DNA of 64,000 nucleotides from Shinella sp. PSBB067 (GCF_016839145.1 NZ_CP069303.1:3456501-3520500); one strand, 5' to 3'; numbered from the stretch's first letter, positions 42,849-52,845 are shown. Program-made: numbers and translations. Notes: generated from the letters alone by a model not told the origin.

Positions 42849-44690
42849 TCAGTAGACGCGGGCCTTGGGCTCGATCTTCTTGGGATCGATCCCGTCGGCG
42901 ATGAGGTCGGTATGCACCGGGCGGTAGTCGAGCGTCACCTCGCCCGCCTCGTTGACCCAGGCGAGCGTGTGCTTGCGCCAGTTGACGTCGTCGCGGCCGC
43001 CGAGCGGGCCGGTCGCATAGTCCTCGCGGGCATGCGAGCCGCGGCTTTCCTTGCGGGCCTCGGCGCCGTAGACGGTCGTGATGGCGTTGGCCATCAGGTT
43101 TTCCAGCTCCAGCGTCTCGACGAGGTCGGAGTTCCAGATCATCGAGCGGTCGGTGACCTTGATGTCCGGCATTTCCTTCCAGATCTCCGTCATGCGCTTG
43201 CAGCCGCTTTCCAGCGATTCCTGCGTGCGGAACACGGCGGCGTCTTCCTGCATGGTGCGCTGCATCTTGTCGCGCAGGATCGCCGTCGGCGTGCTGCCAT
43301 TGGCGTTCCTGAGGCGGTCGAAGCGGTCCATGATCCTGTCGCAGGCGGCTATGTCGAGCGCCGGGATCGCCTCGTTGCGGTCGATGACCTGGCCGGCGCG
43401 GATGGCGGCGGCACGGCCGAAGACCACGAGGTCGATCAGCGAGTTGGAGCCGAGGCGGTTGGCGCCGTGCACCGAGGCACAGCCGGCTTCCCCCACCGCC
43501 ATCAGGCCGGGGGCGATGCGCTCGGGGTTCTGGCTGTCGGCGTTCAGCACCTCGCCCCAGTAGTTCGTGGGAATGCCGCCCATGTTGTAGTGGACGGTCG
43601 GCAGGACGGGGATCGGCTCGCGCGTCACGTCGACGCCGGCGAAGATCTTGGCGCTCTCGGAAATGCCCGGCAGGCGCTCGTGCAGCACGGCCGGGTCGAG
43701 ATGGTCGAGATGCAGGAAGATGTGGTCCTTGTTCTTGCCGACGCCGCGGCCTTCGCGGATTTCCATCGTCATGCAGCGCGAGACGACGTCGCGCGAGGCA
43801 AGGTCCTTGGCCGACGGCGCATAGCGTTCCATGAAGCGCTCGCCCTCGGAATTGACGAGATAACCGCCCTCGCCGCGCGCGCCCTCGGTGATGAGGCAGC
43901 CCGCGCCGTAGATGCCGGTCGGGTGGAACTGCACGAATTCCATGTCCTGCAGCGGCAGGCCGGCGCGCGCGATCATGCCGCCGCCGTCGCCGGTGCAGGT
44001 ATGCGCCGAGGTGGCGGAGAAATAGGCACGGCCGTAGCCGCCGGTCGCCAGCACCACCATCTTGGCGGCGAAGCGGTGGATCGTGCCGTTGTCGAGGTTC
44101 CAGGCGACGACGCCGGTGCAGCGCCCGTCGGCCGACATGATCAGGTCGAGCGCGAAATACTCGATGAAGAATTCCGCATTGTTGCGCAGCGACTGGCCGT
44201 AGAGCGTGTGGAGGATCGCGTGGCCGGTCCGGTCGGCGGCGGCGCAGGTGCGCTGCACCGGAGGGCCTTCGCCGTAGTTCTGCATGTGGCCGCCGAACGG
44301 ACGCTGGTAGATCTTGCCTTCCGCGTTGCGCGAGAAGGGCACGCCGTAATGCTCCAGCTCATAGACCGCCTTCGGCGCTTCCATGACGAGATACTGCATG
44401 GCGTCGACGTCGCCGAGCCAGTCGGAACCCTTGACGGTGTCGTAGAGGTGCCACTGCCACGAATCCGGCGTCATGTTCTTCAGCGAGGCGGCGATGCCGC
44501 CCTGCGCGGCGACGGTGTGCGAGCGCGTCGGGAAGACCTTGGTGATGCAGGCCGTCTTGAGGCCCTGCTCGGCCATGCCGAGCGTGGCGCGCAGGCCCGC
44601 GCCGCCGGCGCCGACGACGATCACGTCGAAGGAGTGGTCCACATAGGTATAGGCCTTGCCGTTGGCCGCCGGGGAGGAGATCGCTGCCAT
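42849..44690 (-). CDS. sdhA: Succinate dehydrogenase flavoprotein subunit
   Basis: The 613-residue catalytic subunit oxidises succinate to fumarate. FAD motif [16 protein letters not shown] is near residue 23, and the covalent flavin His is in [10 protein letters not shown]. The active-site block [20 protein letters not shown] is present. Normal length. It starts at 44690 behind GGATAATCC and lies 6 bp after sdhD. Confidence 0.98.
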   Translation of the reverse strand: MAAISSPAANGKAYTYVDHSFDVIVVGAGGAGLRATLGMAEQGLKTACITKVFPTRSHTVAAQGGIAASLKNMTPDSWQWHLYDTVKGSDWLGDVDAMQYLVMEAPKAVYELEHYGVPFSRNAEGKIYQRPFGGHMQNYGEGPPVQRTCAAADRTGHAILHTLYGQSLRNNAEFFIEYFALDLIMSADGRCTGVVAWNLDNGTIHRFAAKMVVLATGGYGRAYFSATSAHTCTGDGGGMIARAGLPLQDMEFVQFHPTGIYGAGCLITEGARGEGGYLVNSEGERFMERYAPSAKDLASRDVVSRCMTMEIREGRGVGKNKDHIFLHLDHLDPAVLHERLPGISESAKIFAGVDVTREPIPVLPTVHYNMGGIPTNYWGEVLNADSQNPERIAPGLMAVGEAGCASVHGANRLGSNSLIDLVVFGRAAAIRAGQVIDRNEAIPALDIAACDRIMDRFDRLRNANGSTPTAILRDKMQRTMQEDAAVFRTQESLESGCKRMTEIWKEMPDIKVTDRSMIWNSDLVETLELENLMANAITTVYGAEARKESRGSHAREDYATGPLGGRDDVNWRKHTLAWVNEAGEVTLDYRPVHTDLIADGIDPKKIEPKARVY

Positions 44691-44696
44691 GATGGA

Positions 44697-45077
44697 TTAT
44701 CCTGCGAAGGCGATTTTGAGGACGGCGAAAAGACAGAGCCCGCCGACCAGGATCGCGAAGAAGGTGTTGAGCATGAGAAGGCCGATCTTCACGCCCTCCG
44801 CATGCACATAGTCCTCGATGACGACCTGCATGCCGAGCTTCATGTGGATGAGGCCGGAAATGACGACGAGGCCCATGAGGACGGCGACGATGGGATGCGA
44901 CAGCGCCGCCGTCACCTCCGCGTAGGACGCGCCGTTGTAGCAGATCAGGAAGCCGACGAAGAACAGCATCAGCGGCACGTTGGCGACGGCCGTCAGGCGC
45001 TGGCGCCAGAAATGCTCCGTGCCGTCCTTTGCCGAGCCGAGGCCGCGAACCTTGCCGAGGGGCGTGCGCATGTCCAT
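44697..45077 (-). CDS. sdhD: Succinate dehydrogenase membrane anchor subunit SdhD
   Basis: The 126-residue anchor has three hydrophobic helices and the heme/quinone region [17 protein letters not shown], with a His for heme b. The basic N-terminus [20 protein letters not shown] precedes helix 1, as in the family. Ribosome binding site GAGGAGACACCC. It sits 10 bp after sdhC. Confidence 0.95.
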   Translation of the reverse strand: MDMRTPLGKVRGLGSAKDGTEHFWRQRLTAVANVPLMLFFVGFLICYNGASYAEVTAALSHPIVAVLMGLVVISGLIHMKLGMQVVIEDYVHAEGVKIGLLMLNTFFAILVGGLCLFAVLKIAFAG

Positions 45078-45087
45078 GGGTGTCTCC

Positions 45088-45480
45088 TCAGCGGGCCAGG
45101 GTGCCGGCGATCCAGATCAGCACCGTCAGGGCGACGGAGACGACCGGGGTCAGAAGGGCGAGCCGGGTGGAAAAATGCTTCTCGTATCCGCGGCCCATAT
45201 CCCACATGAAGTGGCGAAGGCCCCCGAGCATGTGGTGCATCAACGCCCAGGTATAGCCGAAGAGCAAGAGACGGCCGATCCAGGTGCCGAAGAACCAGCT
45301 CACCCAGTCGAAATAGACCTCGCCCGTCGCCGCCGCGATCAGCCACCAGGCGACGAGGACGGTGCCGAAATAGAGCGCCATGCCGGTGATGCGATGCACG
45401 ATGGACATGACCATCGTCGGGATCGGTTTGTAGACCTGGAGATGCGGCGAGAGCGGCCGGCTTCGAGTGACATTCGCCAT
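45088..45480 (-). CDS. sdhC: Succinate dehydrogenase cytochrome b556 subunit SdhC
   Basis: This 130-residue anchor starts [20 protein letters not shown] and has three hydrophobic helices. [20 protein letters not shown] is the signature N-terminal block and [13 protein letters not shown] carries the heme-ligand His. First gene of sdhCDAB, with its regulatory region at 45481-45779. Confidence 0.96.
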   Translation of the reverse strand: MANVTRSRPLSPHLQVYKPIPTMVMSIVHRITGMALYFGTVLVAWWLIAAATGEVYFDWVSWFFGTWIGRLLLFGYTWALMHHMLGGLRHFMWDMGRGYEKHFSTRLALLTPVVSVALTVLIWIAGTLAR

Positions 45481-45534
45481 CTGAACCTCACGGAACCCCG
45501 GAGAGCCAAAATCTGGACAAATTTTCTCCGGAAT

Positions 45535-45613
45535 TGCAGTATGTTGTGCACAATGCAGTGATTGCGACGTTTAATCACCGGAAAGCGGAACCACAAGCCT
45601 TCTTGCAGTGCAA
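45535..45613. promoter_or_regulatory. Palindromes upstream of sdhC
   Basis: Within the 299-bp region between sdhC and the divergent secreted-protein gene, two short palindromes occur: TTGTGCACAA (45544-45553), flanked by direct repeats TGCAGT at 45535 and 45554, and TTGCAGTGCAA (45603-45613). Their centres are about 60 bp apart. They lie 60-135 bp from the sdhC start, a sensible operator position. No regulator can be named. Confidence 0.35.
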
Positions 45614-45779
45614 AATGAATTTAATCGATTAGACGCCCTGTCCCTCCGACCGGCTCCCATACGCTCCGCGGGCGTTAACCAAAACCACCGAAATTGCAGC
45701 GAAATCCGTGACTTTCGCGTCTTTCTGCCCCATCTTTCCGTTAACGATTTGTTAAGCCTAACCCGGAAGGCAGGACAGA

Positions 45780-46211
45780 ATGACTCTGTTATCGGCGCTC
45801 CGTGCGACCAAAGTCTTAGGGCTGGCGGTCGTGCTCGTCGCAGGCGGCATGACGCTCGCCGACGCCCGCGACGGCTGGCATCCCCATCGTCACGGCCATC
45901 ATTCCCGGCTCAAGAAGCTGCCGACGCTGGAGCCGGAAGCCCATGGCGGCTGGCTCGGCACACGGCTTCGCCACGGCAGAAGCGACCGCGGGTTCCAGCG
46001 CGAGAACGACGGCTTCTACAGCGGGGCGATCACCGCCTATCGCAGCCTCGGCAGCAGCATCTACTTCTATGTCGACGACAACGGCGTGATCGAGCGGTAC
46101 GACCGCCCGGTAAAGCGCCGGGCGGGCGGGCCGAAGGTCATCACCGTGACGCCGGGCCGGAACGGCTGCTCGTGGGAAGCCGGCGTCTGCGTCATCCGGC
46201 CGGGCTCCTGA
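45780..46211 (+). CDS. Small His-rich secreted protein of unknown function
   Basis: The 143-residue protein has an N-terminal hydrophobic stretch (LGLAVVLVAGGMTLADA) that fits a signal peptide ending near residue 29. The mature N-terminus is His-rich: HPHRHGHHSRLKK. A C-terminal domain contains SSIYFYVDDNGVIERYDRP and two Cys (NGCSW, GVCVI) that may form a disulfide. The His cluster suggests metal binding, but this is inference. Divergent from sdhC. The start follows GGAAGGCAGGACAGA. Confidence 0.75.
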   Translation: MTLLSALRATKVLGLAVVLVAGGMTLADARDGWHPHRHGHHSRLKKLPTLEPEAHGGWLGTRLRHGRSDRGFQRENDGFYSGAITAYRSLGSSIYFYVDDNGVIERYDRPVKRRAGGPKVITVTPGRNGCSWEAGVCVIRPGS

Positions 46212-46223
46212 TGGCGCGGGGCC

Positions 46224-46889
46224 TTATCGCCCGCTTGCCGGGTCGGCCCGGAAACGCCAGACCGTCGTCTTCTTGACCTCGCTGTCCTCCAGCGCCCGGG
46301 TTACCGGCACCGTATAGGTGGCGAGCGCCTCCATGCGCTCGCGCGGGCAATAGGCGCGGCCGGGATCGCCGACCAGCACCGTCGCGCCGCGCGCGGCGAG
46401 CGCCGAGAACCAGGGGATCAGCACATCGGCAAAGCCCCGGTCGTAAAAGACGTCGCCGGCAAGGATCACCTCCCAGCCCCCGTCGCGGCCGACGAGATCC
46501 CCGCCGGCATGGTCGAGCACAACGCCGTTGAGAGCGGCGTTCAGCCGGACCGCCGTTTCACTCCAGGGATCGATATCCGCCGCCAGCACCGCCGAGGCAC
46601 CCGCAAGGCGCGCGGCAATGCCGACAAGGCCGGAGCCGCTGGCGAAATCCAGCACCGTTTTTCCGGCGACCAGCGCCGGATGATCGAGCACATGGCGGGC
46701 AAGGCCCTGCCCGCCCGCCCAGGCGAAGGCCCAGAAGGGCGGCGGCAGGCCGATCGCTTCCAGTTCCTCCTCCGTCTTCAGCCAGAGATCGTGCGCCTCG
46801 GTGGCGAGCCTCAGCTTCACCTCCGGCACATGCGGCGGCGACAGCACGTCCGTATTGCCGCGGATGAAGACTTCGGGGTCCGTCTTCAC
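46224..46889 (-). CDS. Class I methyltransferase, probable ETF-beta lysine methyltransferase (METTL20-like)
   Basis: The 221-residue protein has SAM motif I LDFASGSGLVGIAARLAGAS near residue 80 and the post-II block ILAGDVFYD. The N-terminal LWLKTEEELEAIGLPPPFWA and FWAFAWAGGQGLARHVLD are characteristic of the METTL20 family, whose bacterial members methylate lysines of electron-transfer flavoprotein beta. The start is GTG at 46889 after CTCCGGAGC; no in-frame ATG precedes it. It ends the tsaD-gpsA-yciI-EVE series, 43 bp after the EVE gene. Confidence 0.8.
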   Translation of the reverse strand: MKTDPEVFIRGNTDVLSPPHVPEVKLRLATEAHDLWLKTEEELEAIGLPPPFWAFAWAGGQGLARHVLDHPALVAGKTVLDFASGSGLVGIAARLAGASAVLAADIDPWSETAVRLNAALNGVVLDHAGGDLVGRDGGWEVILAGDVFYDRGFADVLIPWFSALAARGATVLVGDPGRAYCPRERMEALATYTVPVTRALEDSEVKKTTVWRFRADPASGR

Positions 46890-46932
46890 GAAAGCATCGC
46901 TCCGGAGAAGGCGGTACGCAAAGCGGAAGCCA

Positions 46933-47364
46933 TCAGCGCGGCGGGTTGTCGAGGCCGCCCATGCGGCAGACCTCGATCCACTCCTCCTCCGTCACCGGCT
47001 GCACCGAAAGGCGCATGGAGGTGACGAGCGACATGTCGGCGAGCTTCGGATTGGCCTTGATGTCCTTGAGGGTCACGGGCTTCGGCATGTCGCGCACCGC
47101 GCGAATGTCGACGCATTCCCAGCGCGGGTCCTCGCCGGCGGTCGAATCCGGATGCGCCAGGGCGCAGACTTCCGTGATGCCGACGACTTCGAGCCCCTCG
47201 TTGGAGTGGTAGAAGAAGCCCTTGTCGCCGATCTTCATGGCCCGCATGTTGTTGCGCGCCTGGTAGTTGCGCACGCCGTCCCATTCCTCGCCGGCCTCGC
47301 CCTTCGACTTGAGCTTTTCCCAGGAGAACTTGAAGGGTTCGGACTTGTAGAGCCAGTATGCCAT
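46933..47364 (-). CDS. EVE domain protein (Thy28-like)
   Basis: This 143-residue protein is a single EVE (PUA-like) domain, with the family start YWLYKSEPFKFSWEKLK, then EEWDGVRNYQARNNMRAMK and FYHSN. EVE domains bind modified nucleic-acid bases, for example modified cytosine in DNA or RNA. Start ATG 47364 with a 6-bp gap after the YciI-like gene. No partner restriction gene is nearby, so a housekeeping role is more likely than defence. Confidence 0.93.
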   Translation of the reverse strand: MAYWLYKSEPFKFSWEKLKSKGEAGEEWDGVRNYQARNNMRAMKIGDKGFFYHSNEGLEVVGITEVCALAHPDSTAGEDPRWECVDIRAVRDMPKPVTLKDIKANPKLADMSLVTSMRLSVQPVTEEEWIEVCRMGGLDNPPR

Positions 47365-47370
47365 CGGGTC

Positions 47371-47664
47371 TTACGCCTCCGGATTGTTGAAGACCCAGTT
47401 CCAGGCCTTCACCTCGACGTCGGCGAAGAGACCGGCCCTGGCATAGGGATCGTCGGCCGCGATCCGCCGCGCCTCCTCGATGGTCTCGGCCTTCACCACG
47501 ACGAGGCTGCCGGTCGGCTTGCCGTCGTCGCCGAGGAAGGGGCCGGCAAAGCCGAGCTTGCCGTCCGCATTGAGCGCGTTGAGATAGGCGAGATGTTCGG
47601 GGCGCGTGTCGAGACGCACCTGGAGCGCACCGGGCTTGTCCTTGCAGAGAAATGCGAAATGCAT
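47371..47664 (-). CDS. YciI family protein
   Basis: The 97-residue protein is a YciI-like domain, with HFAFLCKDKPGALQVRLDTR at the start, then EHLAYLNAL, and DGKPTGSLVVVKAETIEEAR, followed by DDPYARAGLFADVEVKAW. YciI domains adopt a dimeric ferredoxin-like fold with a conserved His-Asp pair and unknown reactions. Ribosome binding site AAGGGACAGCC. Confidence 0.93.
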   Translation of the reverse strand: MHFAFLCKDKPGALQVRLDTRPEHLAYLNALNADGKLGFAGPFLGDDGKPTGSLVVVKAETIEEARRIAADDPYARAGLFADVEVKAWNWVFNNPEA

Positions 47665-47679
47665 GCGGCTGTCCCTTCC

Positions 47680-48666
47680 TTATTCCTGGGTGATGGGGCG
47701 CGTCATGAGCTGCCCGATGGCGGTCTTCACGTCGAGCGTGCCGTCGACGATGCGGGCGACGGCGTCGGTGATCGGCATGTCGATGCCCTTTTCGGCGGCG
47801 ACTCCAGAGGCGACCGATGCGGCGAAGGCGCCTTCCACCAGATCGCCGGACCAGCCGGCGGCAGTACCGTGCCGGCCGAGCGCGATACCGAAGCGCAGGT
47901 TCCGCGACTGGTGGCTGGTGCCGGTGAGCACGAGGTCGCCGAGGCCGGAAAGCCCCGTCACCGTGATGCCCTCCCCGCCATGCGCCTCGACGAAGCGGGA
48001 CAGCTCCGCAAGCCCGCGCGAAATCAGCGCCGCCCGGGCGGAATCGCCAAGCTCCGCGCCCTCGATGATGCCGCAGGCTATCGCCAGCACATTCTTGAGC
48101 GCGCCGCCGAGCTGCACGCCGATGCGGTCCGTCGAAGGATAGAGCCGGAAGGTCGGCCCGGAGAGCGCCTGCGCCAGCGCGGCGCCGGTCTCCGCCGTGC
48201 GCGCGGCGATCACCATCGCCGTCGGCAGGCCTTTGGCGATATCGGCGGCGAAGCCGGGGCCGGAGAGCACCGCGACCTCGCGGCCGGGCAGTTCCTCTTC
48301 CAGCACCTCGGTGAGGAGCCGGCCGGTGCCCTTCTCCATGCCCTTGGCGCAGATGACGACCGCCGTGCCCGGCGCAAGAAGCGGCGCCAGCGACCGCGCC
48401 GCCGCCCGCTGCGCCTGCGAGGGCATGGCGAAGAGCACGATGCCGGCGCCACGCATGGCTTCCGCTTCCGCGCTATAGGCAAGCGAAGCCGGCAGTTCGA
48501 TGCCCGGCAGCGCCTTTTCATTGCGGCGGGTGGCCTGCATGGCCGCGACGGAAACCGCGTCGCGGCCGATCAGCGTGACGTCGCCGCCACTGGCAGCCGC
48601 CACGCTTGCCAGCGCCGTGCCGAAGGCGCCCGCGCCGACCACGGCGATCTTGCGGCTGATGCTCAT
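47680..48666 (-). CDS. gpsA: NAD(P)-dependent glycerol-3-phosphate dehydrogenase GpsA
   Basis: This 328-residue enzyme makes sn-glycerol-3-phosphate for phospholipids. The cofactor motif is [16 protein letters not shown] at the start. The catalytic Lys lies in [15 protein letters not shown], and [14 protein letters not shown] and [20 protein letters not shown] are the substrate-domain signatures. The start overlaps the tsaD stop (ATGA), a coupling common in bacteria. Confidence 0.97.
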   Translation of the reverse strand: MSISRKIAVVGAGAFGTALASVAAASGGDVTLIGRDAVSVAAMQATRRNEKALPGIELPASLAYSAEAEAMRGAGIVLFAMPSQAQRAAARSLAPLLAPGTAVVICAKGMEKGTGRLLTEVLEEELPGREVAVLSGPGFAADIAKGLPTAMVIAARTAETGAALAQALSGPTFRLYPSTDRIGVQLGGALKNVLAIACGIIEGAELGDSARAALISRGLAELSRFVEAHGGEGITVTGLSGLGDLVLTGTSHQSRNLRFGIALGRHGTAAGWSGDLVEGAFAASVASGVAAEKGIDMPITDAVARIVDGTLDVKTAIGQLMTRPITQE

Positions 48667-49757
48667 GCCTTGGCTCCCCGCTTGCCCGATCCGAGAACCG
48701 TCGCTGCATCGCGGTCCAGCGGCCAGCGCGAGCGCGGCGCGACCGAGAGATCATCAGGCGCAAAGCCGGCCGCCATGCGCTCCAGCCCGGCCCAGGCGAT
48801 CATCGCGGCATTGTCGGTGCAGAGCGCCAGCGGCGGCGCGACGAAGCGAAACCTGTTCTTGTCGCAGAGCGCCTGCAGCGTCGCGCGCAGCTCCGCATTC
48901 GCCGCCACGCCGCCGGCAACGACGAGCGCCGGCGTTTCGGCATCGGGATAGAGCGTGCGGAACCGCTCCAGCCCGCGGCCGATGCGATCCTTCAGGGTGC
49001 GCGAGACGGCGCGCTGGAAGGAGGCGCAGATATCGGCGATGTCCTGGCCCGTCACCGGCTCGATGGATTGCGCCGCCTGGCGCACCGCCGTCTTGAGACC
49101 GGAGAAGGAGAAATCGAGCCGCGCCTCGCCGACGAGCGGGCGCGGGAAGGTGAAGCGCTCGGGATTGCCCGTCTTCGCCATGCGCTCCACCGCCGGGCCG
49201 CCGGGATAGGGCAGGCCGAGGAGCTTGGCCGTCTTGTCGAAGGCCTCGCCGAGCGCGTCATCGATGGTCGTGCCCCAGCGCTCGTAGTCGTCGACGCCGC
49301 GCACCAGCACGAGCTGGGTATGGCCGCCGGAAACCAGCAGCATGAGATAGGGGAAGGAGAGCCCGTCCGTCAGCCGCGCCGTCAGCGCATGGCCTTCGAG
49401 ATGGTTGACGGCATAGAGCGGCTTGCCGGTCGCCCGCGCGATCGCCTTGCCGGTCATCAGCCCGACGATGAGCCCGCCGATCAGCCCCGGCCCGCTCGTC
49501 GCGGCGATGGCGTCGACATCGTCGAGGGAACGGCCGGCGCGCAGCAGCGCCTCGGAGATGAGGCTGTCCAGCGCCTCGACATGGGCGCGCGCCGCGATCT
49601 CCGGCACCACGCCGCCATAGGCGCTGTGCTCTTCCAGCTGGCTCAGCACGACCTCACCGAGGATCTCGCCCCTGCCGTCTGCATCGCGCGCGACGACGGA
49701 CGCGGCGGTCTCGTCGCAGCTCGTTTCGATGCCGAGAATGGTCAGGTGGGGCGACAT
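48663..49757 (-). CDS. tsaD: tRNA N6-adenosine threonylcarbamoyltransferase TsaD
   Basis: TsaD installs threonylcarbamoyl on adenosine 37 of ANN-decoding tRNAs with TsaB/TsaE. The 364-residue protein shows [16 protein letters not shown] at the start, the metal-binding [12 protein letters not shown], and [17 protein letters not shown] and [20 protein letters not shown], which are the Gcp/TsaD signatures. The start is ATG 49757, divergent from hemC across 73 bp, an arrangement conserved in alphaproteobacteria. Confidence 0.97.
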   Translation of the reverse strand: MSPHLTILGIETSCDETAASVVARDADGRGEILGEVVLSQLEEHSAYGGVVPEIAARAHVEALDSLISEALLRAGRSLDDVDAIAATSGPGLIGGLIVGLMTGKAIARATGKPLYAVNHLEGHALTARLTDGLSFPYLMLLVSGGHTQLVLVRGVDDYERWGTTIDDALGEAFDKTAKLLGLPYPGGPAVERMAKTGNPERFTFPRPLVGEARLDFSFSGLKTAVRQAAQSIEPVTGQDIADICASFQRAVSRTLKDRIGRGLERFRTLYPDAETPALVVAGGVAANAELRATLQALCDKNRFRFVAPPLALCTDNAAMIAWAGLERMAAGFAPDDLSVAPRSRWPLDRDAATVLGSGKRGAKA

Positions 49758-49830
49758 GAAGCACTAGGATCGATTGCGGGCGGCTCTAAAGCCGGTTACG
49801 AGACATCCCGGTAACAATGGATCAAGGCGG

Positions 49831-50760
49831 ATGCAAACAAAACCTTTCAGGATCGGCACCCGTGGCAGCCCGCTGGCGCTCGCCCAGGCCTACGAGACCC
49901 GTTCGCGCCTGATGGCGGCGCACGGCCTGCCGGAAGACATGTTCGAGATCGTCGTGCTCTCGACCACCGGCGACCGCATCACCGACCGCTCGCTGGCGCT
50001 GATCGGCGGCAAGGGCCTGTTCACCGAGGAGATCGAGGCGCAGCTTTCCTCCGGAGCGCTGGACCTTGCCGTGCACTCCTCCAAGGACATGCCGACGAAG
50101 CTGCCGGAGGGCCTGCACCTCTCGGCCTTCCTGCCGCGCGAGGATATCCGCGACGCCTTCATCGGCCGCGCGGCGAAGCGCCTTCTCGACCTGCCGCAGG
50201 GCGCGACCGTCGGCTCGGCCTCGCTGCGCCGCCAGGCCCTCATCCGCCGCCTTCGGCCGGACCTCAATGTCATCGTCTTCCGCGGGCAGGTGGATACCCG
50301 CCTCGGCAAGCTCGCCGAAGGAAAGGCCGATGCGACGCTGCTCGCCTATGCCGGCCTGAAGCGCCTCGGCAAGCTCGACGTGCCGACGGAGATCCTCGAT
50401 CCGATCACCTTCCCGCCGGCCCCGGCGCAGGGCGCGATCTGCGTCGAGAGCCGCATCGGCGACGACCGGGTGAACGGCCTGCTGTCCGCCATCGACGACC
50501 GCCCGACCCATGCGGCCGTCGCCTGCGAGCGCGGCTTCCTCGCCACGCTCGACGGCTCCTGTCGCACGCCCATCGCCGGCTATGCCACCGTCGAGGGCGA
50601 TCACCTGCGCTTCCGCGGCACGATCCTCACGCCGGACGGCAGCCGCTTCCACGAGATCGAGACGAGCGGCCCGGCCGCCGATGCCGCCGCCCTCGGCGAA
50701 AAGGCGGGCGAGGATATCCGCGCCATGGCGGGAGCGGATTTCTTCGAAAGCTGGACCTGA
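49831..50760 (+). CDS. hemC: Porphobilinogen deaminase (hydroxymethylbilane synthase)
   Basis: The 309-residue enzyme polymerises four porphobilinogens in heme synthesis. The start [18 protein letters not shown] is standard. The catalytic Asp86 lies in [12 protein letters not shown], and Cys244 in [13 protein letters not shown] anchors the dipyrromethane cofactor. I chose ATG 49831 over 49774. The next gene, hemD, starts 2 bp after the stop. Confidence 0.97.
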   Translation: MQTKPFRIGTRGSPLALAQAYETRSRLMAAHGLPEDMFEIVVLSTTGDRITDRSLALIGGKGLFTEEIEAQLSSGALDLAVHSSKDMPTKLPEGLHLSAFLPREDIRDAFIGRAAKRLLDLPQGATVGSASLRRQALIRRLRPDLNVIVFRGQVDTRLGKLAEGKADATLLAYAGLKRLGKLDVPTEILDPITFPPAPAQGAICVESRIGDDRVNGLLSAIDDRPTHAAVACERGFLATLDGSCRTPIAGYATVEGDHLRFRGTILTPDGSRFHEIETSGPAADAAALGEKAGEDIRAMAGADFFESWT

Positions 50761-50762
50761 CC

Positions 50763-51489
50763 ATGCGCGTCCTCGTCCTGCGCCCCGAGCCCGCGGCGGC
50801 CCGCACCGCCGAACGGCTCGCGGCGCTCGGACACGAGGCCGTGCGCCTGCCGCTCTCGAAGGCCGAGCATGCCGTCGATGCCGTGAAGGCCGCCCTGGCG
50901 CAGCCCCCATGGCGCCATCGCCGTCACAAGCGCGGAAATGGCCCGCCTGTTCGAAGGGCTCGGCGGCGCCCCCGCCTCGCATCGGGACACCACCGTCTTC
51001 GCCGTCGGGGAAGCAACCGCACAGGCCATGCGCCAGAGCGGTTTCACCAATGTCCTCAACGCGGAAGGCGACGGCGAAAGCCTTGCCGGGGTGATCGCGG
51101 CCCATGTCCGCGCGAAGGGGCCGCTGCCGCATCCCCTCCTCTATCTCGCCGGCAATCCGCGCGGTCCGGGCTTCGAAAGCCGGCTGGCGGAGGCCGGCAT
51201 TCCGTTTCGCACCGTGGAAGGCTACCGCATGGTGCCGCTCGCCCCCACCCGCGAGGCGGTGGAGGCCGCCCTGCTGCATCCGGTGCCTGACGCCGTACTG
51301 CTCTATTCGCGGGAAAGCGCCCGCGCCTTCTTCGCTCTTGCGCCCCTTACCGAGGCGCCCGGCCGCTTTACCGCCCTGCGCCTGCTCTGCATGAGCGCAA
51401 ATGTCGCGGCGGCCGTGCCGGAGCGCTTTGCCGCGCACGTCGCCATCGCGGCGGCACCCAGCGAGGAAAGCCTGCTGGCGCTGCTCTAA
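50763..51489 (+). pseudogene. hemD: hemD, uroporphyrinogen-III synthase, with an apparent +1 frameshift
   Basis: The first 49 codons read MRVLVLRPEPAAARTAERLA through to ALAQPP, the normal HemD N-terminus. After the C-run at 50904-50908 the frame is lost. Removing one C restores QPHGAIAVTSAEMARLFEGL and a continuous 241-residue protein ending EESLLALL at 51489, which is the normal HemD size. As given, zero-frame translation runs into an unrelated sequence, and only an internal ATG at 50938 would give a 183-residue fragment lacking the first domain strand. HemD is needed for heme, so a homopolymer error in the assembly is more likely than true loss; a +1 slip at CCC-C is a remote alternative. 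Confidence 0.9.
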
Positions 51490-51586
51490 ATGCAGGTATC
51501 GGCGGCGAAATTTCCGCAAGGGTCTTTCCCTCCCAGCCATCCCTGTCTACGTTTAGTGCAATGCACATGAACGCGAGGAGGTCGCC

Positions 51587-52834
51587 ATGGAACCGGAAAC
51601 CCCGTCCCGTCGAAAGAAGGCCGGCGACGAGCCCGTGACGATCGATCTCGAGCCCGTTCCCGCCTCTGCCAGCAACGAGGCGATCGCCGCCGGGGAAAAG
51701 GCCGGAGCCGAGGCCTCCGCACCCGAAACCGCTGAAGCGGGCGCGCCGGAAGCCACCACGGCCGAGCCCGATGCCGACGCGCAGAAGCAGGAGCCGATCG
51801 AACCGGCCCGCGCAACCTATGAGGAGCCCGCCCGCACCGAACCTCCCACGCCCCCACATCGCGGCAATGCCGGCCCGCTCGCCGCCGGCATTCTCGGTGG
51901 CCTCATTGCACTGCTCGGCGCCGGAAGCCTGCAATATGGCGGCTACCTGCCCGCGCCCGGCCCGGACAGGGCAGAGGAAAGCAGTGCCGTCGCCACCCTT
52001 TCGGGCGAGGTCGAGGCGTTGAAGGCCCGGCTCGCCGAGACCACCGCGGCACCCCCCGTCGATCTGCAGCCGATCGAGACCCGCCTTGCCGCGCTGGAAA
52101 AATCGGCAGGCGAAAACAGCGGCACGCCCGGTGCGGACCCGGAATCCGTCGGCAGGCTGGAAGGGGACGTTGCCCGGCTGACGACGGAGCTCGCCGCGCT
52201 GCGCGAGGCCGTTGGCCGCACCAGCGAGGCGGTCAGCACGACGGAAAGCCAGCTCACCGAACGCATCGCCGCCGCCGAGCAGAAGCTCGACGAGCCGCGC
52301 AGCGACATCGCGATGGCCCGTGCCGTGGCCGCAAGCGCGCTGAAGACCGCCATCGACCGCGGCGGCCCCTACCTCGCCGAGCTGGAGGCCTTCGCCAGCG
52401 TCGCGCCGGACGATCCGTCCATCGCGGGCCTGCGCGAACATGCGGCCATCGGCGTGCCCTCGCGCGCCGACCTCGTGCGCGATTTCCAGCCGACGGCCGA
52501 CGCCATCCTCGACGCCGTGCATCAGCCCGAGGGAGACCAGGGCATCTTCAACCGCCTGATGTCGAGCGCCGCCTCGGCGATCCGCGTCCGCCCGGTCGGC
52601 AGCGTGGAGGGCGATACGCCCGAAGCCGTCGTCGCCCGCATCGAGAACAAGCTGCAGAACGGCGACTTCAAGGGCGCTGGTATCGAATGGCAGACCCTGC
52701 CGCAGCCGGGCCAGGCCGCGGCGGCGGACTACAAGCGCAGGCTGGATGCGCGCGTCAGCGTCGAGGAACTGGTCGGCGCGGCCGTGTCCGGCGCCCTCAA
52801 CGGCACGACCACCGCCACCGGCAACCAGGGCTGA
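51587..52834 (+). CDS. Alphaproteobacterial Mic60/mitofilin-like membrane protein (COG4223)
   Basis: The 415-residue protein has a long acidic, Pro/Ala-rich cytoplasmic N-terminus (residues 1-92), one membrane helix at about 95-115 (GPLAAGILGGLIALLGAGSL), a predicted coiled coil over about 130-235 (repeated Ala/Leu/Glu heptads), and a C-terminal mitofilin-like region (SRADLVRDFQPTADAILDAV; MSSAASAIRVRPVGSVEGD). This is the architecture of the bacterial Mic60 found in the hem operon of alphaproteobacteria and linked to inner-membrane shaping. Ribosome binding site GCGAGGAGGTCGCC. It is 97 bp after hemD and 11 bp before hemY. Confidence 0.85.
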   Translation: MEPETPSRRKKAGDEPVTIDLEPVPASASNEAIAAGEKAGAEASAPETAEAGAPEATTAEPDADAQKQEPIEPARATYEEPARTEPPTPPHRGNAGPLAAGILGGLIALLGAGSLQYGGYLPAPGPDRAEESSAVATLSGEVEALKARLAETTAAPPVDLQPIETRLAALEKSAGENSGTPGADPESVGRLEGDVARLTTELAALREAVGRTSEAVSTTESQLTERIAAAEQKLDEPRSDIAMARAVAASALKTAIDRGGPYLAELEAFASVAPDDPSIAGLREHAAIGVPSRADLVRDFQPTADAILDAVHQPEGDQGIFNRLMSSAASAIRVRPVGSVEGDTPEAVVARIENKLQNGDFKGAGIEWQTLPQPGQAAAADYKRRLDARVSVEELVGAAVSGALNGTTTATGNQG

Positions 52835-52845
52835 GGAGAGACTTC

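Noticed and set aside
42147..45209. 1020-codon plus-strand frame over sdhB-sdhD
   Set aside because: Spans several well-defined sdh genes on the other strand and has no plausible start or domain; a shadow frame.
46933..47364. EVE domain protein as part of a defence system
   Set aside because: EVE domains occur with modified-base restriction systems, but here the neighbours are tsaD, gpsA and yciI, with no nuclease nearby.
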